Shown: positions 13,091 to 24,265 of the stretch, piece by piece
How positions within the stretch are numbered: the stretch's first letter is position 1
Layout of the letters: each line of letters begins with the position of its first letter
Source: Corella eumyota
Taxonomy: Eukaryota; Chordata; Ascidiacea; Phlebobranchia; Corellidae
DNA: 64,000 bases
NCBI GenBank assembly: GCA_963082875.1
Contig: OY720098.1
Span: 12,090,001 to 12,154,000 of the forward strand
Reading direction: 5' to 3'
Translations under genes and position numbers: made by a program
The notes under the pieces: model-generated
Seen by the model: only the letters and a program-made list of their open reading frames with translations
Told to the model about the DNA's origin: nothing
Databases searched by the model: none

Positions 13091-13344
13091 CGTCTGACTT
13101 AGGTATGTTTGCATCGGTGTTTTAACAGTAAAACAATGGGCTTTTATACCTCACATGAATAAAGCGGCTGCTGTATTGCAATGTCTTGACCTTGATAAAC
13201 CCGAATAAACTCGTACCAAGGATTGATCATGAAATGATTAATCTTCGCGAAATAACATATTTAATCCGACCTGTCAAGTTTATGTTTCATCACATAGTTA
13301 GAGACATAGAATTAATTAAATTTTATGAACTACCTTATAGCAAC

Positions 13345-16300
13345 TGTAACCAAATTGTTTCGATCTAAAAGCTAACAACAAAATTTGGTACAGTTTTTGT
13401 CCCGACCCTGTATTAACGGCCCACCGGAAGACCAGTTGTAACCTTGCTAGTAGTAGAGTGAACTATATATAAAAACTATTACGGTTTATTATTAAAAGAT
13501 AACACAAAGCTAAAAGAGTCTAAAATATACAATAACAGTCACAAATCAGAGACAAAAATAAACACGTCAGTACACGAAGCACTCTAGTCAGAACTGCCAG
13601 AACAAAATTAAAAACCAAGTCGACCAACGATGTCACGTGACTATAATAATTATCTTTCCCCAAAACGGTACAAAGAGTTACAACGCTGATTACAGTCTGC
13701 ACCACCATAGGCCAATAAGGCAACCCGCACTATATATCATCAACAAAGTTACAGTATGTTACACCCCCAGCTTATGTTGGACCCACTCCTGTGGAAATAA
13801 TACTAACGAAAACAAAGGCAAATTTTTATGAACCAAATATATGCATAATGTTACAAAACAGCAAAAAAAACCTAAATAAATTACAATGTAAGGTAAATAA
13901 CATTAACAAAAAAGTGCGTTATAAACAACGTGTCCTATAAAAGAGAAAAATAACAAAACATGCATGGTGAGAGGTAAACAATGCTAATAAAAATATCTTA
14001 CAAACAATATGTTCTAGTAAAAAAAACAAAACATATACTTAAAGAAAAAAGTGGCAAAAATTAAAAACAACACAAAAAAAATAAATACATAAGAAAATGT
14101 GTTCAGTTGAGAACTTCAACATCGGGGTAAAATCGAGTGCGTTTTCTGGTGCGCTTCGGTAACCGTTCGAGGGTTTGTGCCGGCGTAGGAACTGGTACTT
14201 CCGTTTGTATATTAACGTTTTCAGGCATTTGTGCCCGTGTCGGCACGACTTCTCTACTTCTTCTTGAATACCAGGTATGGCCTATAAATGGCTGGTTGTC
14301 AACTAATTGTGGAGCATCGGCCTCGTTCTCCGAAGATTCGTCGGTGCCATCAGTATCAGACGCCATATATTTCTTTAGCCGGTTGTAATGGACAGTCTGT
14401 AGTTTTCCAGCCTTATTGATAATGGTGTTATTAACTTCGTTAAGTATATCCGTGACTGTAAATGGCCTCTTATAAGGAAGATTAAATTTCTTTGACTTTC
14501 CAACGGGAACCACTGGATAAGAAAGAAGAACTTTGTCCTCAATCGAAAATACATTTCCATGCTGTCTCTTGTTATACTGGTAGACCATGTCTTCTCGGTG
14601 ACGTTGTAAATTTTCGCAGGCAATTTCTTGTACCACAAGCAGGCGATCACGCAATTCTTCTAGTTCAACTGGGTATGAACTAGCTGTCTTTGTGCTTACA
14701 TAAAGGTCACCGGGAAGCCTTAGTTTTCTTCCTGTCAGTAGGTAGTGTGGTGACACACCAGTTGCTTCATGTTCGCTAGCATTGTAAGTCGCTACCACTG
14801 CCGATAATGCGATATCCCAACTTTGTTCATTGTTTTGTTATTGTTTAAAATTTAGGCCTTACCCCATTTCGAAACCATGTGGAAATTGGTCTTATATTTT
14901 GATCTTGTTGTTGTGCTGCAGCAATATCCTTTGCACCTAGACCGAAATCTGATTGAAAATCAATCGTTTCTATTTGTGTGCTGTTTTTGTTGCATTCCGT
15001 CAGGTAAGGGAAACCTGGAGAGTCCGGTTCTAATCGACTTAGCGAGTCGGAATTTCCGTGTTTGGCTCCAGGGCGATATATCAGTTTAAAATCGTATTCT
15101 GCAAGATGTTCTACCCAACGAGCGCATTGGCCGTAAAGATCTTCAGACTTCTAGAGCCATCGCAGAGGAAATGGTCGGTTCGGATTGTAAACGGTATTCC
15201 CATTAAATAACACTTATACAGTTTCGTTGCAAAAATAATTGCTAAAAGTTTTTTTCTAGTTGTCGAAAAATGTTTTTCAGCTTTCGACAAGGTTCGGCTT
15301 CCATAGGCAACCACGTTTTCCGTGCCTTCACTTTCTTGTGAAAGGACACAACCAATAGCGTGATCGGAAGCATCAGTGTCTACAATAAACGGTTTGTTAA
15401 AATTGGGGTATTGCAAAATAGGGGCTTGTGTCAGGACACCCTTTAACATTTCAAATGAACTCTGACATTCATCCGTCCAGACAAACTTCTTTCCCTTTTC
15501 TGTCAATTTGTGTAGCGGTGACGCTTTACGTGCGTAATCTTTTATAAATTTTCTTTAATACGAAGTCAAGCCCACAAACTGGCGTATGTGCTTTACGTTA
15601 CGGGGTATGGGCCATTCTTTGACGGTTCCTATTTAATCTGGGTCACACTTGATACCGTCTTGGGAGATAATGTGACCTAGAAAGTTAACTTGTTTCTTGA
15701 AAAGTGAACACTCAGAGGGTTTGAGCGTAAGACCAGCGCTTTCCAGTCGGCTTAACACTTCGTCCAACCTTTGTATATGTTCGTCCAAGTTACGGGCGTA
15801 TACTATAATGTCGTCCAAATACGCCAACGCCCCTTGCCATTCGATTCCATTAAATATCATTCTCATCAGCCTTTGAAAGCTCGCAGCCGAGTTACATAGG
15901 CCCATGGGCATAACCTTAAATTCAAACAGTCCTACGTAGCTAGTAAAAGCCGTTTTTTCTTGAGTCGTCGGATCCATAGGAATTTGATAATAACTTGATC
16001 GCAGATCCAACGTCGAAAAATACGTCGACTGAGTCATTTCGTCTAAGCTTTCATTAATGCGCGGGATCGGATAACTATTTTTCTTAGTGAGCTCGTTTAC
16101 AAGGCGATGATTGATGCAAAACCTAGTCTATCCCGATTTCTTTTTAACTAACACGATGGAACTGGACCAAGGTGACTTAGAAGGCTGTATTAAGTCTTGT
16201 TCTTTCATCTCCTTGATAATTCCTTCTATCTTTTCTTTATGCGCATGCGGTACTCGTCTGGGTGGCTGTCGTACAGGCTGATGGTTACCGATGTCGATGT

Positions 16301-18187
16301 CATAAGAAACAAGGCTCGTTCGACCAAGATCATTCGGATTAACCGACAAGGCCTTGCGATGTTTAGATAAAACATGCAACAATTTTTCACGTTCCGGAGT
16401 GGACAAGGGTTTGCTAATGTTAATTTGTTCAATGACTTCGCGCCAATTGCCTTCTCTGGAACCACTAGAAACAACTAAAACTGGAGTAACCGAGGCCACT
16501 CTAACGCCATCACGTAATGTAATGTCAGTATCAGTTAAATTTGCTACCAGCGCTTCAACGCGGTCAAATTTGTTTTTTGTTACTATTGTGGCCACCATTA
16601 AGCCATAGCGGCTACAAAATTCATTATTTCGCTCAACCAATAATTGCATTTCAGGCAATTCTTCCCGCTTGCAATCGTGTACTAATTTAAGTTGTACTCT
16701 TACCTCGGTTGACGCTGGTGTTACAAGATAAGTTTGATCGTCTCGTAATTTAGCCTAACGTTTAGGTGGCGATATAATAAAGGTCCTAATTGTATTAAAC
16801 CCCCACCCTTAACTGTTTATTAGGACGAGACGATCTCCCTAATTTAGTAAAGCCTAGGATACCCCGCTTTAACGGTCCACCGTAAAAACCAAGTTGGCTA
16901 ACCCTGTTATTTATATTAACATGTACGGTAGGTGTGTAAGCTTACTTTTAATAATCAATAAAAACTACTAAAACAATACTTGCAATAAAAACATAAGAGT
17001 AATAAAACAGTATAAAAACAATACGACTGCACCTAACCGCACCCAAGTCAGAACTAACCTTTTGGTAGGCGCTACATACAACATTCGGCGCTACATTTAC
17101 ATTTAGGGCAAGAAATCCCGATAAGGTTAATTAATTAGATATACTAGGGCATATACAGACTATCAGGTGTCAGGAGCCACCGACGCATGACAAAACATAT
17201 ATGTTACACTGGTATAGAGATTTGTTCAGTAATGAAAGCTTCGCAGTGACGGTAACAAATGGCTTTTGCAGAAGTGGAGTTTCATTATTTCCAATACACA
17301 ATGTGTTTTTGCGATAACAGACGCGGCATTGTTGTTTTTGTAGAAAATCTAAACCAAGGACAAATTCGTGACTTTTTTCGTTGCTAATGTACACATTTGA
17401 GGCGGAGGTTACGTCCCCTATAGATATAACCACATTAGCCACACCGATTACGCTAATAGGGGAACCATTTGCCCCTACTAGATTATTGTTAGTATTTGCA
17501 AGTGTTAAATTGTCCTTACTTTTCTGAAGTCGGTCAAATGTCGATTTGTGCATTAAAGAAACAGAGGCACCAGTGTCCACCAACGCGCAAACCGTTATAT
17601 TTTTAATTAATAGGTTTACGAATCGGCGTAAGCACGGTCGGGAATTAGTTTTCTTTCCAAGCTTTGATTTTTCAGCGCCGAACTGTGTTGGAGAAGGGTT
17701 TCTTAATACCGACCGTTGTAACGGCGGTTGTATCCGTTTCCTTCTATAAAATGTGTTACTATTAGCAAAAGTATTTCGTAAATCGGGACAATTATATTTT
17801 AAATGTCCCAACTTATTACAATGGTAACAATTACGTTGATTGTAATGTCGGTATGGTGCTGGTGTTTGCATATTGTTTGTTCGCGTCGCTTTGTCTACTT
17901 GCATTTTTAATTGGCGCATATCACTATGAATATTAGAAAGCATTATTTCCCACTCTTCCGATCTTTTTGCTGTATCTTTTTCTAACGTTTCTAAAGTTCT
18001 TCGCATTGCGTCGTTTTCGATGGAATCAGAAACATTGTTTACTTTGCGAAATCCTTGCGCCGAGTTTGTACTTTCTGTCGACTGCAAAATAATATCTGCA
18101 GCCTGGATAAAAGCTCTGCTATACTCAATTCGTGAGGGAATCTCCTTGCTTAATTCCGTAATTTTTAGGTCTTTTATTAAGGTAATG
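13345..18187 (-). mobile_element. Ty3/Gypsy LTR retrotransposon copy 1, degraded
   Basis: Minus-strand element. The 3' LTR is at 13345-13763 (TGTAACC...TGTTACA), after flanking CAAC. Parts recognisable by motif: integrase C-terminal region (about 14.1-14.8 kb), RNase H and reverse transcriptase (about 15.1-16.6 kb), retroviral-type protease (VDTGAS) and Gag zinc knuckle (CYHCNKLGHLKYNC) at about 17.2-18.1 kb. The right end with its 5' LTR is not present. It is a fossil with multiple breaks. It sits at the same host position as copy 2, so the insertion predates the duplication. A solo LTR of another family lies inside it. Confidence 0.88.
16719..17208. mobile_element. Solo LTR of a second family nested in Gypsy copy 1
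   Basis: A 490-bp insertion absent from the matching place in Gypsy copies 2 and 3 (near 49507 and 59211). It begins TGTTACAAG and ends ATGTTACA, flanked by 4-bp direct repeats CTGG (16715-16718, 17209-17212). The size, TG...CA ends and target duplication fit a solo LTR. It has no coding content and was inserted after the units separated. Confidence 0.7.
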
Positions 18188-18249
18188 TATGTTTCCTCTG
18201 ATTAAGTATTTGTTATCTTGCTTATGTTTACTGTGTTTTTTTTGCAGAG

Positions 18250-18276
18250 CATTCCTTCATCGAAAAGGAAGGAATG
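18250..18276. promoter_or_regulatory. Hairpin upstream of ST-B1
   Basis: CATTCCTTC (18250-18258) pairs with GAAGGAATG (18268-18276). It is about 290 bases before the ST-B start codon and conserved upstream of the hybrid gene (near 51490). A regulatory role is only a guess. Confidence 0.3.
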
Positions 18277-18561
18277 TAACGAATTTGGCGCTATTTACTT
18301 TGGCCTTGAATAAAATATCGCGTGGACCCTCTGATAGAGCGTTCCTGTTCAGCGATTAACTAAAGTTTAATTTTTTTTACGGGTAAGGTGTACTGCGCAA
18401 CTTGTTGAACGGATATTAGAGCCCCATTCTGTTGTGAATAAATATTATACGAATTCTGTGCAAAATTATAACGGAATAGCGGCATACGTTACAATTATAA
18501 TAAAAAAAATAATTAAAGAATTGGTATCAGAAAATATTGTGTCAAACAGCTTACCAGCAAG

Positions 18562-20637
18562 ATGAGAAGAAATAATTTAATTTTTATTTTACTATGTGTG
18601 GTTTGGGTATTTGGAATTTATGTTGTAGCTGAATATATTAAAATGGTTAATTCAAATGCATTTTCTCTAGAAAATTACCAACTGTGGTTAAATAAAGGTA
18701 GTTTGTTTTTATTTATCTCAAATTTAATAACAAAATAGCAGTAAATTTAAAAAAACTTTTTTGGTATCGGCTTTTAACAATTTTATTTTTAAATTAAACA
18801 ACTGGAAAATATATTTAATATAATTATAAAATCTTGCCATCATCTGATTTATATCTAATGATAACAGCTTAAAAATATTTAAATTACTAACAACATTAAC
18901 ACGAAAATATTTTATTAGAAGCCTTATTAGAAAACAACATTTTTAAACCATTTAAAACCATTAACTTTACAACTAACGGATTCTGAAAATACTACAATTA
19001 CATTAAAAAACTTGATGAGTGATCAAATTCATTTCTTGTCAAAAGGGGAACCTTATCGAAGCAGAATTTTCGGAATACAACACCGTTGTTTAAACCAAAG
19101 AAATCAGCCAAGCATTTCAATAAGAACCAAAACAATGAAATACAATGACAAAATTAAAATAGTGATGTGTGAAATACCCAAAGTAATACTAAAAATATTA
19201 TAAAAATAGTATATAATTAGCCTATGTAAAATGTGTTTTGGCCACATTTATTTTATATATGTGCTATCGTTAAATAATAATTACAACGTCAAACATTACA
19301 ATTCGCGTAGCAACTTAACATTTGTCGAAAATAAATTACCGAAAATGTTTGTTCTTAGGGCAAGTTCTAATTAAGAAAAATTTACATGTTTGCTATGTTG
19401 GTATTTATATATATAAAATCGTGTAAAACAATTATGTATTTTTTTATTAGGTAGCAAGTACAGCTTGGCAAAAGCTAATGTTAAAACTTGGCGGCTATAC
19501 TGGAGAAATAACACAATTAATGATGGACCAAGGAAATATTCCAAACAAGCATTTTGACCAGTACGTAAAACGAATCAAATTATATATATTGTAACAAATA
19601 ATGTAGTACGTATATTTACTATACAAAAATATTATTTTTAAATCTTACGTTTTAAATAAAATATTATTTATAATTGGCAGAATTTTTATATTTTATAAAT
19701 TGCAGACTTAAAACCGACGAAGAAGCAAGAACAAAGATAAAAGAATATTTAACGTTCTTAGTAACACGTCACCCGTTTGAAAGATTGGTATCAGCACATC
19801 ACAATAAATTTTTCGGAAGTAATTCTTATGGTTATTACAAAAATATTGGAAGAAAAATTGCTCAAAGTCAAGCCGTCTTCCATATGCATGGCATAGTTAA
19901 TGCGTTAGTTTATTAGGAATTAAAATGTTAAAAATTTTCTCATATTAAGAATTAAAATTATAATAACTATTGTATTTTTACTTTTAAAAATTAACTAATA
20001 AAATTATCTTTTAATAATGTCCAAATAATTAAATTTACATAAGCTAAATGTTTTTTTAGGGATAGGTTAATCGGAAAAATAAATACATTCAAAAACTCGT
20101 CAGACTTTCGTAATTTAACCAAAGATCAACAAAATGATGTTTTAGAATATTTGGAAATTTTAAGGACAGGAAACATTAATTTTTTTCAATTTATAAAGTA
20201 AGCTAATATAATAGTAAACAGTTACAGATTTAAAAAAAAACAACCTTTGTCATTAAAATTTAATATAATTTAGTTTTAACTTTTACTTTTCCGTTGTTAG
20301 ATACATTTTGAGTTTTAATACACCAGCAAAAGTAAATTCAATGGACATTCACTGGCGACCTCAAACTAATCTGTGCATGCCTTGTGCATTCAACTACAGC
20401 TATGTGATTCGATTCGACAACTTAGCAATTGAATCAAACAGACTTATTGACTATTTACAATCTCATCATAATGCTTCTACGTCGGGAATAACTCGATTTC
20501 CTGAACGCATACCATCAGTAAAACAAAACTCAACAGTAAACGCCTTTAAAGAAATACCCGAAAAAGATGTTGAATCTTTAAGAAAACTTTATTATGATGA
20601 CTTTTACATATTTGGTCATGATCCTTATTTATACTAA
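18562..20637 (+). pseudogene. Carbohydrate sulfotransferase ST-B1, exon 2 splice acceptor lost
   Basis: B-type paralogue. Exons by comparison with ST-B3: 18562-18697, 18956-19182, 19451-19560, 19706-19903, 20060-20197, 20301-20637, summing to 381 codons plus stop with no internal stop. The signal anchor is LIFILLCVVWVFGIYVVA, and it retains IPKVASTAW, RHPFERLVS and HWRPQTNLCMPC. In the two other B copies exon 2 is preceded by catttag. Here the same place reads catttaa (18950-18956), so the AG is gone. Other AGs nearby (18917-18930) are in the wrong phase for exon 1. Unless a non-obvious site is used, the normal product cannot be made. It is otherwise well preserved, so the loss looks recent. 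Confidence 0.75.
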
Positions 20638-22733
20638 GGCGTGCGTAAAGCTTAAAGAGTGACTATACATTGTATTTAAGGTAGTTTATTTGGGTATTAC
20701 AATTAACATACCCTGGGTTATATTACTCAAACGCAATATTGTGCCAAACCGTTAAATATTTATCAACTGTTATTTTTAAGAAAAAAAAATTTTTTTTTAA
20801 CTAATATTGGCATAAAGTATCTTTGCTTAACAGTTGTGTACATTATCGATTTTATTAAATTTTTTGAAATTATTTATTAGCGGGAAGTCACTTTTAGTGA
20901 GCTTCGGTGTTTCATACTGAATCATTTGGCTTGATCCCAGCTGCGGGAGATTTTTACTCCCCATCCTCATTTACGACGCATATGTTGTTTCGTTTATTAA
21001 TTATGTTCTGTATTTTCTTTATTTTTTGTATGCGCTTTTTTCTATTTTATTTTGCTTTAAATAACTGCCAATATAGCATTTTGGTCAGTTCGCTGAACCT
21101 AAAAACTTATAAATAAGTAAGGCCGAAGTAAGGTTACAAAGGTTTAACACGATTAAACTTTCGCTTTAATACTTAATTTGTTGAAAATATACTTTGTAGT
21201 TTGTGTTTCGTATCATTTTTGTGACGCATTTATTTAGCATTTCCTAGTTTCAATTCTGATTAAAAGCCGCTTGTACAGAATATATTTGGTAGATTAAATC
21301 CTTGGGCAGGTTTTGGTTGTAAGTTAGCGAGTTTGATTTAACACGACTATTTTGTGTATTTAAGTGTGGCCGTATTATCGATGCTCTTCTTTACAGAGTA
21401 CTACTCTATTGGGGTTTAGTAATTGTTTAAGCCATAGTAAAAGTTTATTAGATCCTACATTAAGTTTAGTAAAATCGTGTTTTATTTATTTTGTCAGCGT
21501 ACGATTTATTTTACCATAGCTACTCTAGACCAACTTTGTAATATATTATTCAAAGGAAATATGGTGATTTGCAATATATTAATTCATTTACCAATTTAAT
21601 TTACTTCTTTTGGTATTAATAAAACGAGAAAACTATTTCACGATATCACATATAAAACAAATGTCCTACCCTTTAACATGTGTATATTTTAAGGTAGTAC
21701 TATTAGTATCAATTGATAAAACACAGAAAAAAAAAACCGACAATAGATTTGTAACACAATTGGTTTTCTTACAAAGATGAAATAACATAAACATACGAAT
21801 ACATACCAAATAAAATAGTTTATTCAATTAATTTTTTTAAAAACGTTTCAGTTGTTGTCTAAAACAAGTATTTTAAAATGTTTAAGTTATTTTGAATTTA
21901 AAAACAAAAAAATCGGATTTAGCTACCATGTTAACGCTAGCAAGTAAATAATATAATAATGATAATTTATTTTTTATTTTGAGACTTAAGCATAGTTGTG
22001 TATAAACATTTGTTAAATTACTAGATGTTTTTTAGCTCTACAAATGTTATGCTTAGTCTTAGTTAATTTTTTAATGTGTATGAAACATTTTTAATAAACC
22101 ACTGTATTTAGAAATTTTTAAGTTTAGGATTTTTTAATTTTAAGCAAGTTTCAAGACAAAATAAAATTTTTAATAGTTATAAAAACAAACTTAATTGTAT
22201 GAGTGTTTTAATATTTAACCAAGGTCAATGTTAAAGTTTAAAAAACTGGGTTGGAAAAATGTAAAGGAAGTTGCAAAATGATAATATTTGGATTTTTTGA
22301 TAAACAAAATATGATTTAAAATTAGTTGATGATTTTAATGTAAATCTTTATAGATAAATAAAGATATGCTAAACTTTACCAAATTAAAAATAATAAATAA
22401 AAAATTAATTTAAATATTAGGTTTGTAACTATAAGCTTACAAATGGGTTTTGATTGTTTCCCTTTTGTTGTTTGCCCTATTGTGATTAAACAAAAAAATT
22501 ACAAAAAATCAATTTAAAAGAGTAAAAAATAGAAACCTTTAAATTTTAAAAAGTAATTTAGAATTTGAATGTGATAAACAAGAAAAATTTAAAATTTATA
22601 CATTTGCCCATATTGGTATTATACATACATTAGACTTAATTTAAAATGATTGAAATTGATCGTTTTTTTTAATAAACAACCAAGTTTTTAAAATTAATAA
22701 CAAACAAAACTATTTTTAACCCAGTTTTAAGTT
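20638..22733. other. Intergenic between ST-B1 and ST-C1, no gene seen
   Basis: 3' trailer of ST-B1 and AT-rich intergenic DNA. The part at 21195-21350 recurs at 63842-64000. The stretch 20880-21560 is slightly less AT-rich than its surroundings and could be an old transposon remnant, but I see no terminal repeats or domains. Confidence 0.5.
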
Positions 22734-24265
22734 GACCAGAATGACTGGAATACAACAGCAGTGCTCAATCATGCAAGCACGGTCAAAAATTTTAATAAGA
22801 ACCAAAACAATGAAATATAATGATAAAATAAAGACAGTGATGTGTGAAATTCCAAAGGTTGTAAATTTTTAAAGCTGCTTGAATAAAGACCCTTGACAGA
22901 AATTGTTTTAGGGTTTAACAGTAATAAACATACGAAAAGTTAATAAAGAAATAATTTTCCATGGGAATTTTGATAGCGGTGTCTAAAAATTCCATTTAAA
23001 AAATTGAACCCGAACGCTGTTATGATACGAATAAAAATAGAATTTTTAAAAATAAACAGTATTTTTTAACACAAATAAATTAAATTCTATTTGTTTTATT
23101 TTGTTCAAGGTTGCAAGCACAAGTTGGCAAAAGCTTATGTTGAAATTGGGCGGTCACACCGACGAAGTAACAAAAACTATGGTAGATTATGGAACTATTC
23201 CAAACAAACATTTTAACCAGTACGTATTTTTAATTTAAAAAAAAATTTGTAATAATTTATCAAAAATAAACAAAAAATATGTTAATGTTCATATTTTGTA
23301 AAATTTTATTATATATATTATATATGATTTATAATTTGCAGACTAAAAACCGACGCAGAAGCAAGAACAAAAATGAAAGAATATTTAACGTTCTTAGTAA
23401 CGCGTCACCCGTTTGAAAGATTGGTATCAGCACATCACGATAAATTTTCCGACAAAGATCCTTATGATTATTATAGAATGGGAATTGGAAGACACATTGC
23501 TCGAAGTCAAGCTGTCTTCCACATGCATGGCATAAATAACGCGTATGATTAGAAAAACCCAACTTTTAAAACATTACAAATTACAAATATAACCTTGCAA
23601 TCTTTATTTACAAGAAATAACGTTTTTACTACCAGTAAACTTAAATTAATTTAATGATAAAATATTATATAAAATAAGTGGTTTTACTTTAGGGAAAAAT
23701 TGATCAAAAATATGGACATTACCAAAAATTTGTCAAGTTTTTTTAATTTAACAAAAGATCAACAAGATGATGTTTTGAAGTATTCAGAAATCTTAAAAAC
23801 CGGAAAAATTTTTTTCTCGCAGTTTATAAAGTAAGCTATATACAGAGAAACTTTTATAATCACCTTTATTAGAATCTAATAATACATTGTTTTAACTTTA
23901 ACTTTTTCATTGTTAGATACATTTTGAGTTTTAATACACCAGCAAAAGTAAATTCAATGGACATTCACTGGCGACCTCAAACTTATCTGTGCATGCCTTG
24001 TGCATTCAACTACAGCTATGTGATTCGATTTGACAACTTAGCAATTGAATCAAACAGACTTATAGACTATCTACAAACTCATCATAATGCTTCTACATCT
24101 GGAATAACACGATTTCCTAAACGCATACCATCAGTAAAACAAAACTCAACAGTAAACGCATTTAAAGAAATATCCGAAAAAGATGTTGAATCTTTAAGAA
24201 AAATTTATTATGATGATTTTCGCATATTTGACTATGATAGTTATTTGTACCAAGGACACACATAG
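22734..24265 (+). pseudogene. Sulfotransferase ST-C1 (A-type), 5'-truncated
   Basis: Homology to ST-A1 starts abruptly within exon 2 (accagaatgactggaatac) and continues through exon 2 remainder to 22858, then 23110-23219, 23342-23542, 23693-23830 and 23917-24265, with intact splice sites and phases. Exon 1 with the membrane anchor and the first third of exon 2 are absent, and no replacement exon was found in the preceding 2 kb. The motifs IPKVASTSW, RHPFERLVS and HWRPQTYLCMPC remain, with private changes (KHFNQ, RLKTDAEA). Without an anchor a Golgi enzyme is unlikely. The downstream flank block is complete. Confidence 0.8.

Larger units (their letters stand above)
11355..13344. repeat. A-type 3' flank block, copy 1
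   Basis: About 2 kb that follows each A-type sulfotransferase end (also 24266-26434, 44105-46280, 53836-56019) and always ends at ttatagcaac, where a Gypsy LTR begins. It contains a small ORF, an AATAAA near 12615 and a perfect hairpin. This copy lacks a ~170-bp stretch present in the other three (for example 24457-24640). In single-base variants it resembles the block at 53836 more than the one at 24266. Confidence 0.8.

Noticed and set aside
13186-13368. 60-codon ORF (MTLINPNKLVPRIDH...) repeated in all four flank blocks
   Set aside because: It runs across the flank/LTR boundary and has no recognisable features. Conservation is explained by recent DNA duplication.
13520-13723. Minus-strand ORF inside the Gypsy LTRs, repeated several times
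   Set aside because: It lies entirely in LTR sequence and recurs only because the LTR does.
14137-14388. Plus-strand ORFs opposite the Gypsy coding regions
   Set aside because: Antisense shadows of the minus-strand integrase and polymerase regions.
22734-22750. ccagttttaag before ST-C1 exon 2 as a new splice acceptor
   Set aside because: It is in the wrong phase for any known first exon, and no upstream partner exon was found.
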